This document shows, piece by piece, positions 7,987 through 15,658 of a DNA stretch of 20,353 nucleotides (position 1 is the stretch's first letter; every line of letters starts with the position of its first letter). This DNA comes from an uncultured bacterium (GTDB taxonomy: Bacteria > Bacteroidota > Bacteroidia > Bacteroidales > Bacteroidaceae), in NCBI GenBank assembly GCA_905214625.1, contig CAJMMQ010000027.1, forward strand, positions 1-20,353. The letters are read 5' to 3'. The position numbers were made by a program, and so were the translations under genes. The notes under the pieces were generated by a model. It worked only from the letters and a program-made list of their open reading frames with translations. It ran no database searches and was not told where the DNA came from.

Positions 7987-8993
7987 TGAAAGCCATAAAC
8001 CTTTCGGACATAAGCCGCTACCGCAGTGAGCTGATGGGACTGGCCATGATTTTTGTCATGCTGTTCCATGTGTGGATGCCCAAGAGCAACCCCATGTACG
8101 GCTTTGTAAGGTGCGGAAACGTGGGCGTTGACATGTTCCTCTTCCTCAGCGGCATAGGTCTTTGGTATGCGTGGAGCAAGAAACCCACGCTAAAGAACTT
8201 CTTCTGGCGACGCTACATACGCATATATCCGGCATGGCTGATAATGGCGTGTCTGTTCTATATACCGTCGTTTATCAACACCCCCGGCGGAGGCTACAGC
8301 CGCAACGTGCCCGACCTTGTTGCCAATATCCTGATAAACTGGAGCTTCTGGCGCATCGACGACCTCACGTTTTGGTTTATTCCTGCCATAATGATGATGT
8401 ACACCTTTGCCCCTGCCTACATGAAGCTGATAGAGAAGCATCCCGAATACAGGTGGCTTGCGGTGGCCGCTATGGTGCTTGCCGTCATGGTGCAGTATTA
8501 TCCGCCTGTGCATAAGGCCGTGGGGCATGTGGAGATATTCTTCAGCCGCATACCGATATTCCTTATCGGCATAAACTGCGGCGCGCTGGTAAAGGGCGGA
8601 CGCAGCCTCGACGGTTCGTCGCTGTGGCTGGTGCTGCTGCTCTTTATAATGAGTCTGGCCATGTGTGTGGAGTTCGAGGAGTCGTGGCGCGGCCGTTTCC
8701 CGCTGTTCCTTGAGCGCATGGTCTACATTCCGCTCACCGTGTCGATTATACTGCTGCTCGTGAAGCTGCTGTGCCGCACGCCAGACTTTATCCGCCGCGG
8801 ACTGGCCTTTGTCGGTACGGTGAGCCTGGAGCTTTATCTTATCCACATACAGTTTGTAATGAAATACATCACCCCCTATAAGTTGGGGTATTGTCTTACG
8901 GCTCTTATTATGATAGCCGTTTCTCTCGTGCTTGCGTGGCTGTTGCATAAGCTTGTGTCGTTTATGATAGGATTTCTGCCTAAAAACATATAA
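7983..8993 (+). CDS. Second acyltransferase family 3 membrane protein
   Basis: A 336-aa polytopic protein, a diverged relative of its neighbour. It shows R-Y-R-S-E-L-M-G-L-A-M (Arg14), His29 in F-H-V-W, then G-V-D-M-F-L-F-L-S-G-I-G-L near 48-60, F-F-W-R-R-Y-I-R-I-Y-P-A-W and L-Y-L-I-H near the C-terminus, all typical of the acyltransferase-3 family. The start overlaps the previous stop by four bases; a second ATG at 7986 is equally possible. Two coupled but different acyltransferases suggest O-acylation at two positions or of two acceptors. A spacer of 124 bases follows (8994-9117) containing only a weak GGC/GCC stem near 9036-9056. Confidence 0.85.
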   Translation: MMKAINLSDISRYRSELMGLAMIFVMLFHVWMPKSNPMYGFVRCGNVGVDMFLFLSGIGLWYAWSKKPTLKNFFWRRYIRIYPAWLIMACLFYIPSFINTPGGGYSRNVPDLVANILINWSFWRIDDLTFWFIPAIMMMYTFAPAYMKLIEKHPEYRWLAVAAMVLAVMVQYYPPVHKAVGHVEIFFSRIPIFLIGINCGALVKGGRSLDGSSLWLVLLLFIMSLAMCVEFEESWRGRFPLFLERMVYIPLTVSIILLLVKLLCRTPDFIRRGLAFVGTVSLELYLIHIQFVMKYITPYKLGYCLTALIMIAVSLVLAWLLHKLVSFMIGFLPKNI

Positions 8994-9117
8994 CGGGTAG
9001 CAGCATAACGTAGGTTGATAATGCGTGGCATGACGGCCGGCTATAAGTTTTCCGGCTTTATGTGGAGAATTTTGGCTTCAGACCGGAATATAGAATGAAA
9101 TAAAAAAACGAGAAGTA

Positions 9118-10008
9118 ATGAAAAATAATCTGTTGAAACTGATACGTCCGCACCAGTGGCTCAAAAACGTGTTTGTTATGATACCCATGTTCTTCGGCGG
9201 CAGTCTGCTCGACCCGTCGGACATAAAAGCATCGGTTATAACATTCTTTGCGTTCAGTTTCATTGCGTCGTCGGTTTATTGCTTCAACGACATTATCGAC
9301 GTTGAGGCCGACCGCCGTCATCCTGTCAAGTGCAAACGTCCGATAGCTTCTGGCGCGGTCAGTCTTAAAAGTGCCTGGGTACTGATGCTTCTCATGTTTA
9401 TCCTGTCGGCTGTGATGGTCTGTCTGCTTGATACCTACGACCATTTTATGCAGGTGGGACTGATTATTCTGGCCTATTACATAATGAACCTGCTTTATTG
9501 CTCAAAGCTGAAGCAGTATGCCATTGTGGATGTCTGCATAATAGCCTTCGGCTTCGTGCTGCGTGTGCTTGCCGGAGGATTTGCCACGGATATTGTGCTC
9601 AGCAAGTGGCTGGTGCTTATGACCTTTTTGCTTACCCTGTTCCTTTCGTTCGCAAAGCGGCGCGATGACGTGTTGCGCATGAACGAGACAGGAGAGCCGC
9701 CGCGAAAGAACACCATAAGATACAATCTCACTTTCATTAATCAGGCCATAACCATTACGGCATCGGTTACGCTGGTGTGTTATATAATGTACACGGTGTC
9801 GCCCGAAGTTGTTAACCGTTTCCATTCTGATTTGCTTTATCTCACGTCGGTTTTCGTGTTGCTCGGCCTTTTGCGCTACATACAGATAACCGTGGTAGAC
9901 AAGAAAAGCGGCGACCCTACGAAGATGATGCTGAGAGACAGATTTACGCAGTGCGTGGTGCTGGTTTGGGCATTGACGTTCCTTGTGCTGATATATGTAA
10001 TAAAATAA
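9118..10008 (+). CDS. UbiA-family prenyltransferase, decaprenyl-phosphate phosphoribosyltransferase-like
   Basis: A 296-aa membrane protein with about eight segments. The first Asp-rich motif is N-D-I-I-D-V-E-A-D (57-65), followed by R-R-H-P-V-K-C-K-R-P-I-A-S-G. The second conserved region is L-Y-C-S-K-L-K-Q-Y-A-I-V-D-V (Asp138) with G-F-V-L-R-V. The N-terminal R-P-H-Q-W-L-K-N and the R-H-P-x-K-x-x-R-P-I-A-S-G stretch are characteristic of the Rv3806c branch, which transfers phosphoribose from PRPP to polyprenyl phosphate, as opposed to the quinone and heme branches. An HAD phosphatase follows after 47 bases, consistent with removal of the 5-phosphate. A ribose- or arabinose-type lipid-linked donor is therefore plausible. 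A prenyltransferase for menaquinone is less likely from motif and context. Confidence 0.82.
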   Translation: MKNNLLKLIRPHQWLKNVFVMIPMFFGGSLLDPSDIKASVITFFAFSFIASSVYCFNDIIDVEADRRHPVKCKRPIASGAVSLKSAWVLMLLMFILSAVMVCLLDTYDHFMQVGLIILAYYIMNLLYCSKLKQYAIVDVCIIAFGFVLRVLAGGFATDIVLSKWLVLMTFLLTLFLSFAKRRDDVLRMNETGEPPRKNTIRYNLTFINQAITITASVTLVCYIMYTVSPEVVNRFHSDLLYLTSVFVLLGLLRYIQITVVDKKSGDPTKMMLRDRFTQCVVLVWALTFLVLIYVIK

Positions 10009-10055
10009 AGACAAAATTGTTTTAAATATATAACCCGTTTCATCTGATTTAGATT

Positions 10056-10658
10056 ATGGACAGTACTTTAAAGATACATGCCTTTGATTTCGACGGAACC
10101 CTGACAAACCGCGACACTCTGCTGGAGTTTATCAGGTTTGTCCGTGGCGATAAGGCTTTCTTGCTTTGCATGCTGCGTTATCTTCCGTTGTTGGTGCTTA
10201 TGAAGCTCGGTCTTTATCCCAACTGGAAAGTCAAGCAGAAAGTTTTTTCGCATTGTTTCCGTGGAATGAAAACTGCCGACTTCAACAACTGGTGTGTCCG
10301 TTTTGCATGTGAGAAAGTTTCTCTGCTGCGCCCCAAGGCTGTGCAGAAGATAGAGGAAGTGCTCAAAGCCGGCGATAAAGTGGTTGTTGTAAGTGCAAGC
10401 ATAAACAATTGGGTGGAGCCGTTCTTTGCCGGTCTTGACGGCGTGCGTGTCATCGGCACGATGGTTGAAGAGCGCGACGGGGTGATAACAGGCAGATTCC
10501 TTACCAAGAACTGTTATGGCGAAGAGAAAGTGAGGCGCTTGCTTCAGCTTTATCCCGAGCGTCATGACTATTGGCTTGTGGCCTATGGCGACAGCCGTGG
10601 CGACTTTGAGCTGCTTGATTTTGCCAACGAGAGCCATTACAAGCCTTTTAGGCGTTAA
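10056..10658 (+). CDS. HAD-superfamily phosphatase (subfamily IB, SerB-like)
   Basis: A 200-aa protein with the complete HAD set: motif I D-F-D-G-T (Asp11, Asp13), motif II V-V-S-A-S (Ser113), motif III Lys158 in E-E-K-V-R-R, and motif IV Y-G-D-S-R-G-D (Asp179, Asp183). A hydrophobic stretch at about 33-54 in the cap region could associate with the membrane. Position directly behind the UbiA-family phosphoribosyltransferase suggests it hydrolyses polyprenyl-phospho-ribose-5-phosphate, the job done by Rv3807c (a PAP2-type enzyme) in mycobacteria. HAD proteins are found beside or fused to such UbiA genes in other bacteria, from memory. The substrate is inferred from context only; a phosphoserine phosphatase role cannot be excluded. 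Confidence 0.82.
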   Translation: MDSTLKIHAFDFDGTLTNRDTLLEFIRFVRGDKAFLLCMLRYLPLLVLMKLGLYPNWKVKQKVFSHCFRGMKTADFNNWCVRFACEKVSLLRPKAVQKIEEVLKAGDKVVVVSASINNWVEPFFAGLDGVRVIGTMVEERDGVITGRFLTKNCYGEEKVRRLLQLYPERHDYWLVAYGDSRGDFELLDFANESHYKPFRR

Positions 10659-10725
10659 GGGCAGGTGGCGACAGAGGAGTGTTGTAAAAGTTATATTCTG
10701 ATTTTTGGAAATAAAAGTAAGCAAT

Positions 10726-12165
10726 ATGAAGAAGTTTTTCAATATGTTTAAAATAAGGCGCGAGGAGCTGGCTGCATCGGTCTGCGCGCTTTGTGTGCTC
10801 ATTTGTCTGCACGGACTGATGATAAGCAAGACCTTCAGTACGTTTCTGCATACGGGCGGTGCACGGTGGACGATATTTATAAAAAACTTTGTTATGTCGG
10901 GTTTCGACCCCATAACCTATTCGATGGTTACCGACTGGGAGGCTAATTATAATGTTTACCGTCATCCGTTTCTGTCGTTCATGGTGTGGCCGTTGTCGGT
11001 ATTGGACGGATGGCTGATGGATTTGACAGGGCTTAACCTGGTTCAGTTTATTGTGGCTGTGCCACTTCTGTTCTTTGCATTCTATTCGTTTATTTTTATT
11101 TTCCGCATATTCAGAGATATTATAAAGATAAGGCGCTTTGAGGCAACGGTGCTTTCGGCCATGCTGTTCTCGTTTGCCTATGTCATGGTCGCAGCTATTG
11201 TGCCCGACCATTTTTGTGTTTCGTTGTTCCTGCTTGTCTTTGCTCTGTACATATCGGGCCTGAAAATTCAGAACGGAACGAAGTTCAGCATAGGTCAGAC
11301 CGTGCTGATGTTCTTTGTGACAGCAGGAGTTACGTTGAGTAATGGTATAAAGATTTTTATATATGCACTGTTTACAAACGGTAGGAAATTTTTTCATTTG
11401 AAGTATTTCTTTCTGGCCGTGCTGTTGCCGTCGGCTTTGATATGGGGATTTGCGCGCTGGGAGTACCGCATTTTTGTGCTTCCCAAGGAAAAGGCGCGCA
11501 AGGAAGCCCGGCTGAAGAAAAGTGAAGAGACGCGGCAAAAGCTGTTTAAAGCTTTTGCAGACACAACATCGCTCAAGGACAGTGCCGATATAAAGAAGGC
11601 GTTCGCAAAGGAGATGGACAAGCGCGTTAAAGCTAAATACGTCAGAGACCACCAAAAAGCCTGGAACAAGCATACCGGCAAGCCTATGGGCAAAGGCGAG
11701 TTTATAAATTGGACTGATGTGTCGACATCGCGCACGGCAACGGCTGTTGAGAACCTTTTTGGCGAGTCGATACAGTTGCACGACCAACATTTGCTTCAGG
11801 ACACGCTGCGCAGCCGTCCGGTTATAGTGCCTTACAGCTGGATAATCAACTATGTGGTTGAGGCCATTCTTGTGTTGCTTTTTATCGGAGGTATATGGTG
11901 TGGCCGTTGTTCGCGTTTCTTGTGGATGGCGTTGAGCGGATTTGCTTTCGACATGCTTCTGCATATGGGACTGGGTTTTGGCATCAACGAGGTTTATATT
12001 ATGGGTGCCCACTGGCTGTTCGTTATGCCTCTGGCAATGGCCTTTATGGTGAAAAAGGTTGAGAACGGCAGGCTCAGGCCGTGGCTGCGCGGGCTTCTCG
12101 TGCTGCTTACGCTGTGGCTGTGGGCTTATAACGGTACGCTGCTTATAGGCTATCTGCTGGGATAG
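10726..12165 (+). CDS. Polytopic membrane protein, possible GT-C glycosyltransferase (DUF6080-like)
   Basis: A 479-aa protein with about ten membrane segments. The first periplasmic loop (about 59-84) carries Asp61, an Asp70-Trp-Glu72 group and Y-R-H-P, recalling the loop-1 acidic residue and the H-P-P motif of GT-C glycosyltransferases, which use polyprenyl-phosphate sugars. A long charged segment (about 250-345), rich in Lys, Glu and Ala and probably partly coiled coil, separates the N- and C-terminal membrane halves; this is unusual for GT-C enzymes. I recall the family as Bacteroidales DUF6080, but this is not certain. Being behind the polyprenyl-phosphoribose-type genes, it is the best local candidate to use that donor. 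The ATG at 10726 is preferred to an in-frame TTG at 10705. Confidence 0.6.
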   Translation: MKKFFNMFKIRREELAASVCALCVLICLHGLMISKTFSTFLHTGGARWTIFIKNFVMSGFDPITYSMVTDWEANYNVYRHPFLSFMVWPLSVLDGWLMDLTGLNLVQFIVAVPLLFFAFYSFIFIFRIFRDIIKIRRFEATVLSAMLFSFAYVMVAAIVPDHFCVSLFLLVFALYISGLKIQNGTKFSIGQTVLMFFVTAGVTLSNGIKIFIYALFTNGRKFFHLKYFFLAVLLPSALIWGFARWEYRIFVLPKEKARKEARLKKSEETRQKLFKAFADTTSLKDSADIKKAFAKEMDKRVKAKYVRDHQKAWNKHTGKPMGKGEFINWTDVSTSRTATAVENLFGESIQLHDQHLLQDTLRSRPVIVPYSWIINYVVEAILVLLFIGGIWCGRCSRFLWMALSGFAFDMLLHMGLGFGINEVYIMGAHWLFVMPLAMAFMVKKVENGRLRPWLRGLLVLLTLWLWAYNGTLLIGYLLG

Positions 12166-12231
12166 GCTGTTGCTTGCTGTGGTTATGAACATTTCAGACG
12201 TAAATTTTGTTTAGCGTTAAACGTCAGGGTT

Positions 12232-13185
12232 ATGAAGGTATCTGTGCTTGTGCCCGTCTATGGGGTGGAGAAATATATTGAGCGTTGCGCGGTTTCGCTG
12301 TTTGAGCAGACGCATCGCGATATGGAGTATGTGTTCGTAAACGACTGTACTCCCGACCGCAGCATCAGCATACTGCGCTCTGTCGTTGAACGTTATCCCG
12401 AGCGTGCGCCGCAAGTGCGCATAATTGACAATGAGGTTAACCGCGGGGTAGGGGCAACACGCGCTGTGGCCATAGCCGCGGCTACGGGCGAATATATTAT
12501 GCATGCCGACAGTGATGACTATATGCCGTCCCGGGCCGTAGAATTGTTGTGTGCAGAGATGGAGCGCAGCGGTGCCGATGTCGTTGACGGGGCATGGCAG
12601 CGCTTTACGTCAGAGGGGTTGTCTGAGCCAATGTTACCCTGCCAGAGCCGCGACACTAAACGCTATCTCTCGCTGATGTTGTGTCAGAACATTGTTTCAA
12701 ACCGCATGTGGGGACGGCTTTTCAGGCGAAGCCTTTATACAGACAACGGCATAACCCTTGTGCCGGGAGTTGACTATAGTGAGGATTATTCTATAATGAC
12801 GAGGCTGATGTTCTATGCCAAGCGGTCGTTTATCAACGATGTGGTTTATTATTATAGTGACGAAAATACGGCTTCTTACACCCATACGCGTTCAGAACGC
12901 CATCTGCGTTCTTATCTGAAGGCAAACCGTATTGTACTTGATTTCTTCAGACAGAACGATTTGCGACGCATTTACGATGTGCCTTTGCAGCTGGGCATGA
13001 TAAACGCGTTGCGTTGCGTGCGCACCGACGGATACAGTTTCGACGAGGCTTACAGCCTTTTGCCTTATCGTCCGTCGGGATTTCTGTTCAAGATGCTTGC
13101 CGCCATGTTCCGTGGGCGTTGTCCGTTCCGGCTTGCTAACTTTGCCTATCTTTTGGCGCGCAGAATATGCAGCCGTTTCTTTTAG
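12232..13185 (+). CDS. Family 2 glycosyltransferase
   Basis: A 317-aa cytosolic or membrane-associated enzyme with a GT-A fold. V-S-V-L-V-P-V-Y-G opens the chain, N-D-C-T-P-D lies at 37-42, the metal-binding H-A-D-S-D-D is at 91-96, and E184-D185 in D-Y-S-E-D-Y is the probable catalytic base region. The C-terminal part (about 220-317) is basic and may bind membrane or acceptor. GT2 enzymes of this length add single sugars to lipid-linked glycans from nucleotide sugars; donor and acceptor cannot be read from sequence. It is the last plus-strand gene of the cluster, 66 bases after the previous gene, and converges on the flippase with 49 bases between the stops. No clear terminator is visible there. 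Confidence 0.9.
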   Translation: MKVSVLVPVYGVEKYIERCAVSLFEQTHRDMEYVFVNDCTPDRSISILRSVVERYPERAPQVRIIDNEVNRGVGATRAVAIAAATGEYIMHADSDDYMPSRAVELLCAEMERSGADVVDGAWQRFTSEGLSEPMLPCQSRDTKRYLSLMLCQNIVSNRMWGRLFRRSLYTDNGITLVPGVDYSEDYSIMTRLMFYAKRSFINDVVYYYSDENTASYTHTRSERHLRSYLKANRIVLDFFRQNDLRRIYDVPLQLGMINALRCVRTDGYSFDEAYSLLPYRPSGFLFKMLAAMFRGRCPFRLANFAYLLARRICSRFF

Positions 13186-13234
13186 ATGTTCAACATATAA
13201 TATGGTGTATGATATCCGGTTAGGGATGTCAGCC

Positions 13235-14674
13235 TCAGTGCTTTTTCCTGTTCTTTATAAATTCTATTCCTTCATTCAGTATTTCGGCATGTACGAGCCT
13301 CATTATTCCGAGATATAGAGTTGCAGCAAGAGCGAAGCGGCATATAAGCAGCAGCCATAAGTTTGATATTGGAGCTGTAAGCGGCCACACCGCTGCCATT
13401 ACCGCAGCCGCTGAAATCATGAACGGGCAGATGTCGCGCATTACCTCGAAAGCCCGTATGCCCGTGAGCTTGTTTAAGAAATACTGCCATATACCGATAA
13501 ACACCACGTTTCCTGCAGTGTATGCCCATACCATGGCTTGCATGTCGAACTTGGCAAATGCCACGACGATGGCTATCTGTATGACAATCTGCACCACGGT
13601 GCACCACAGATAGATGTCGCTGCGGCCACGGCTTATCATAAGGTTCTGATAGAGAGTGTAAAGCGGCATGAATGCTCCTCCGATGCATAATATGCGGAGC
13701 AACGGAACACTGCTGAGCCACTGCTCGTGTATTGTAAGCAATATGAATTCTTCTGCCACCATGGCAAGGCCGAACATCGCCGGGAATGAAAGCATGGCCG
13801 TGAGGCGCATCATCTTACGGAAAACGCGTCGCTCCCGCTCGTTGTCGCCCCTTACCTGCGCCATGACAGGCTGTGCCACTTGTGCCATTGTACCGCTGAG
13901 AAACGAATAGGCCATGGTGTTCCATTTGTTGGCCTGCGTAAAGCTTCCAACGGCTTTTATGGGATAAAGTCGTCCGAATATGAACACAAGAATGTTGCTG
14001 TTGAGCGTGTTGATTATTGATGTAAGCAAAATCTTCATGCTGAAGTTAAGCATCTTCTTTATAGGCCGCAGGTCTATGTGGAGTGTCGGATGCCATGGGG
14101 TGTAGAAATAGCGCCCTATGTTTACGATGGTGATGTATATTATCTGTTGCCATGCCAGACTCCAATACGAATGTCCGTTGATGGCAAGCACAACTCCAAC
14201 AATGCCTGATGTTACCAGTGCCGCAAAGCCAGTTACGGTGTTTTCCTTAACCATAAGGTTTTTGAACATGTATGCTCCGTGGGCAATGCCGAACGATGAT
14301 ATTACAAAGCTCAGAAAGACAAAGCGCGACAGTTTTGTCAGTGCCGGCTGATGGAAGAACAGTGATATTAGCGGAGCACAGAAGAAAAGAATGATGTAAA
14401 TGCTGATACTTACGATTACGTTAAACCAGAACACGGCATTATAGTCGTGACTTTCAGGGCGTTTCATGTTGGTGAGCGCCTGAGTAAATCCGCTGCTCTG
14501 CAGGTTTCCTGCTATAGCGGTGAATATGGTCAGCACGCCTACCATACCATAGTCGGCCGGTGTAAGCAGCCGGCCTAAGAATATGCCGAATATCAGATTT
14601 AAAATCTGTGTGGAGCCATTATTCATAAGGCCCCATATCAGTCCTTTGGCTGTTTTTTCTTTTAGTGTCTCCAT
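13235..14674 (-). CDS. Wzx/MOP-type polysaccharide flippase
   Basis: A 479-aa protein with 12-14 membrane segments, matching the MOP superfamily PST (WzxC/TuaB-like) transporters. Typical features are the N-terminal K-G-L-I-W-G-L-M-N-N-G and G-R-L-L-T-P-A-D-Y-G-M-V-G, then G-F-T-Q-A-L near 60 and G-S-F-T-Q-A-N-K near 240. These proteins flip undecaprenyl-diphosphate-linked oligosaccharides across the inner membrane. It lies on the opposite strand to the glycan cluster, converging on it. Its ATG is only 9 bases after the stop of the Rpn-type gene, so it is probably expressed from the promoter at 15628-15658 with translation following that gene. No polymerase or ligase gene is in the window. 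Confidence 0.9.
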   Translation of the reverse strand: METLKEKTAKGLIWGLMNNGSTQILNLIFGIFLGRLLTPADYGMVGVLTIFTAIAGNLQSSGFTQALTNMKRPESHDYNAVFWFNVIVSISIYIILFFCAPLISLFFHQPALTKLSRFVFLSFVISSFGIAHGAYMFKNLMVKENTVTGFAALVTSGIVGVVLAINGHSYWSLAWQQIIYITIVNIGRYFYTPWHPTLHIDLRPIKKMLNFSMKILLTSIINTLNSNILVFIFGRLYPIKAVGSFTQANKWNTMAYSFLSGTMAQVAQPVMAQVRGDNERERRVFRKMMRLTAMLSFPAMFGLAMVAEEFILLTIHEQWLSSVPLLRILCIGGAFMPLYTLYQNLMISRGRSDIYLWCTVVQIVIQIAIVVAFAKFDMQAMVWAYTAGNVVFIGIWQYFLNKLTGIRAFEVMRDICPFMISAAAVMAAVWPLTAPISNLWLLLICRFALAATLYLGIMRLVHAEILNEGIEFIKNRKKH

Positions 14675-14683
14675 CTTTGTCAG

Positions 14684-15568
14684 TTACAGTTGTTCGGTCT
14701 CCTCAGCCGATAGTCCCGTAACTTTTTCAATTATGTCTGCCGGCAGTCCGAGTGCCTTCATCTTTGCCGCATTCTCTAAGTTCTTTTTCTTCTCGCCTTC
14801 AGCCAGTCCTTCAGCCAGTCCTTCAGCCCTTCCTTCAGCTCTTTCTGTGAAAATATTATCCCTGAGTATTACAATGTTGTCCAGATGTCTGTAATATGCA
14901 TTCAGTTCATCTTTTGTCATGCGGTCGAGCTTTAGCCTCTCCCTGACTTGGTCTAATCCCGGAGCTGATGCTCCGTCAGGAAGTTCGCCGGTGTTGAGGT
15001 AATATATCCATTCTTCAAGCGGACTTTTGGCCACTTTGTTGAATTCGTTTACCTTCAGAATATAGTATTCAGGGTAAAGCTGGCTCACGGTGTCGGCCTT
15101 AAATGTCTGTTTCTGGAAAGGAGTAAGCTCAAGAATGTCGCCGTTATGTATTCCCCTGAATTCTGTCTTGCCCTGATATACGGTGTCCTTTCCGCTTCCC
15201 AATGAGAAGTACACGATGTTTACGCTGTACACTTTGCGCACGTTTCCGTATCCTTCGCCGCGGTTAATGTATTCGGTTACGAGTTTAGACGCGCCGAAGA
15301 GCATCCTCTGAAAATAGGCGTATTCGTTGTTATTTTGTACCTCGATGAGTATCAGCTCGCCTTTTGAATCTTCTGCAAGCATGTCCACTCTGTTATATTT
15401 GTCAAACTCGTCTTCTTGATTGCTTTCGCTTTCAAGCAGCCTGTTTATTGTTATTTTTTCTCCCAGCAATGTTGTCAGCAGTCCTTCAAGGACGCCGAAG
15501 TCGGCTTTGTTCCTCAAAAGCCTTTTCATCGCCCAGTCAAATCTGATGTATTTATTGCCGTTTTCCAT
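14684..15568 (-). CDS. Rpn/PD-(D/E)XK family nuclease (transposase-like)
   Basis: A 294-aa protein of the PDDEXK_2/Rpn (TIGR01784-like) family, the recombination-promoting nucleases often labelled transposases. From the ATG at 15568 the chain starts M-E-N-G-N-K-Y-I-R-F-D-W-A-M-K-R. The PD-(D/E)XK core is visible as R-V-D-M-L (Asp62) and I-E-V-Q (Glu76, Gln78), the E-x-Q variant usual for the family. The C-terminal part contains E-G-L/R-A-E-G repeats (encoded by 14796-14843) leading into a charged helix. An in-frame GTG at 15577 is an alternative start. No terminal inverted repeats or target duplications are visible around it, so it is not evidently a complete insertion sequence. A flippase gene follows in the same direction. 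Confidence 0.88.
   Translation of the reverse strand: MENGNKYIRFDWAMKRLLRNKADFGVLEGLLTTLLGEKITINRLLESESNQEDEFDKYNRVDMLAEDSKGELILIEVQNNNEYAYFQRMLFGASKLVTEYINRGEGYGNVRKVYSVNIVYFSLGSGKDTVYQGKTEFRGIHNGDILELTPFQKQTFKADTVSQLYPEYYILKVNEFNKVAKSPLEEWIYYLNTGELPDGASAPGLDQVRERLKLDRMTKDELNAYYRHLDNIVILRDNIFTERAEGRAEGLAEGLAEGEKKKNLENAAKMKALGLPADIIEKVTGLSAEETEQL
14796..14843. repeat. 12-bp tandem repeats inside the Rpn gene
   Basis: Four consecutive 12-bp units: two perfect CCTTCAGCCAGT (14796-14819) and two diverged (14820-14843). On the minus strand they encode the Ala-Glu-Gly-Leu/Arg run near the C-terminus. Unit length keeps the frame, so slippage changes only linker length. Variable AEG-type repeats at this position are familiar in the family. 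Confidence 0.85.
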
Positions 15569-15627
15569 ATCAAGCACGTTTTTATTTGTTTTCAGAGATA
15601 TATACCGGTATCCTTTCCTGTTTTATG

Positions 15628-15658
15628 CAAAGATAGTGCAAACCGCCCTAAATTCAAA
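15628..15658 (-). promoter_or_regulatory. Canonical promoter of the Rpn-flippase unit
   Basis: On the minus strand, TTTG (15658-15655) is followed after 19 bases by TATCTTTG (15635-15628), a full consensus match. The transcript would begin near 15621, about 50 bases before the ATG at 15568, and should run through both minus-strand genes. Confidence 0.75.

Noticed and set aside
10648..12192. 514-aa minus-strand frame opposite the GT-C-like gene
   Set aside because: Antisense shadow with His, Gln and Lys bias; the plus-strand reading has membrane segments and proper operon spacing.
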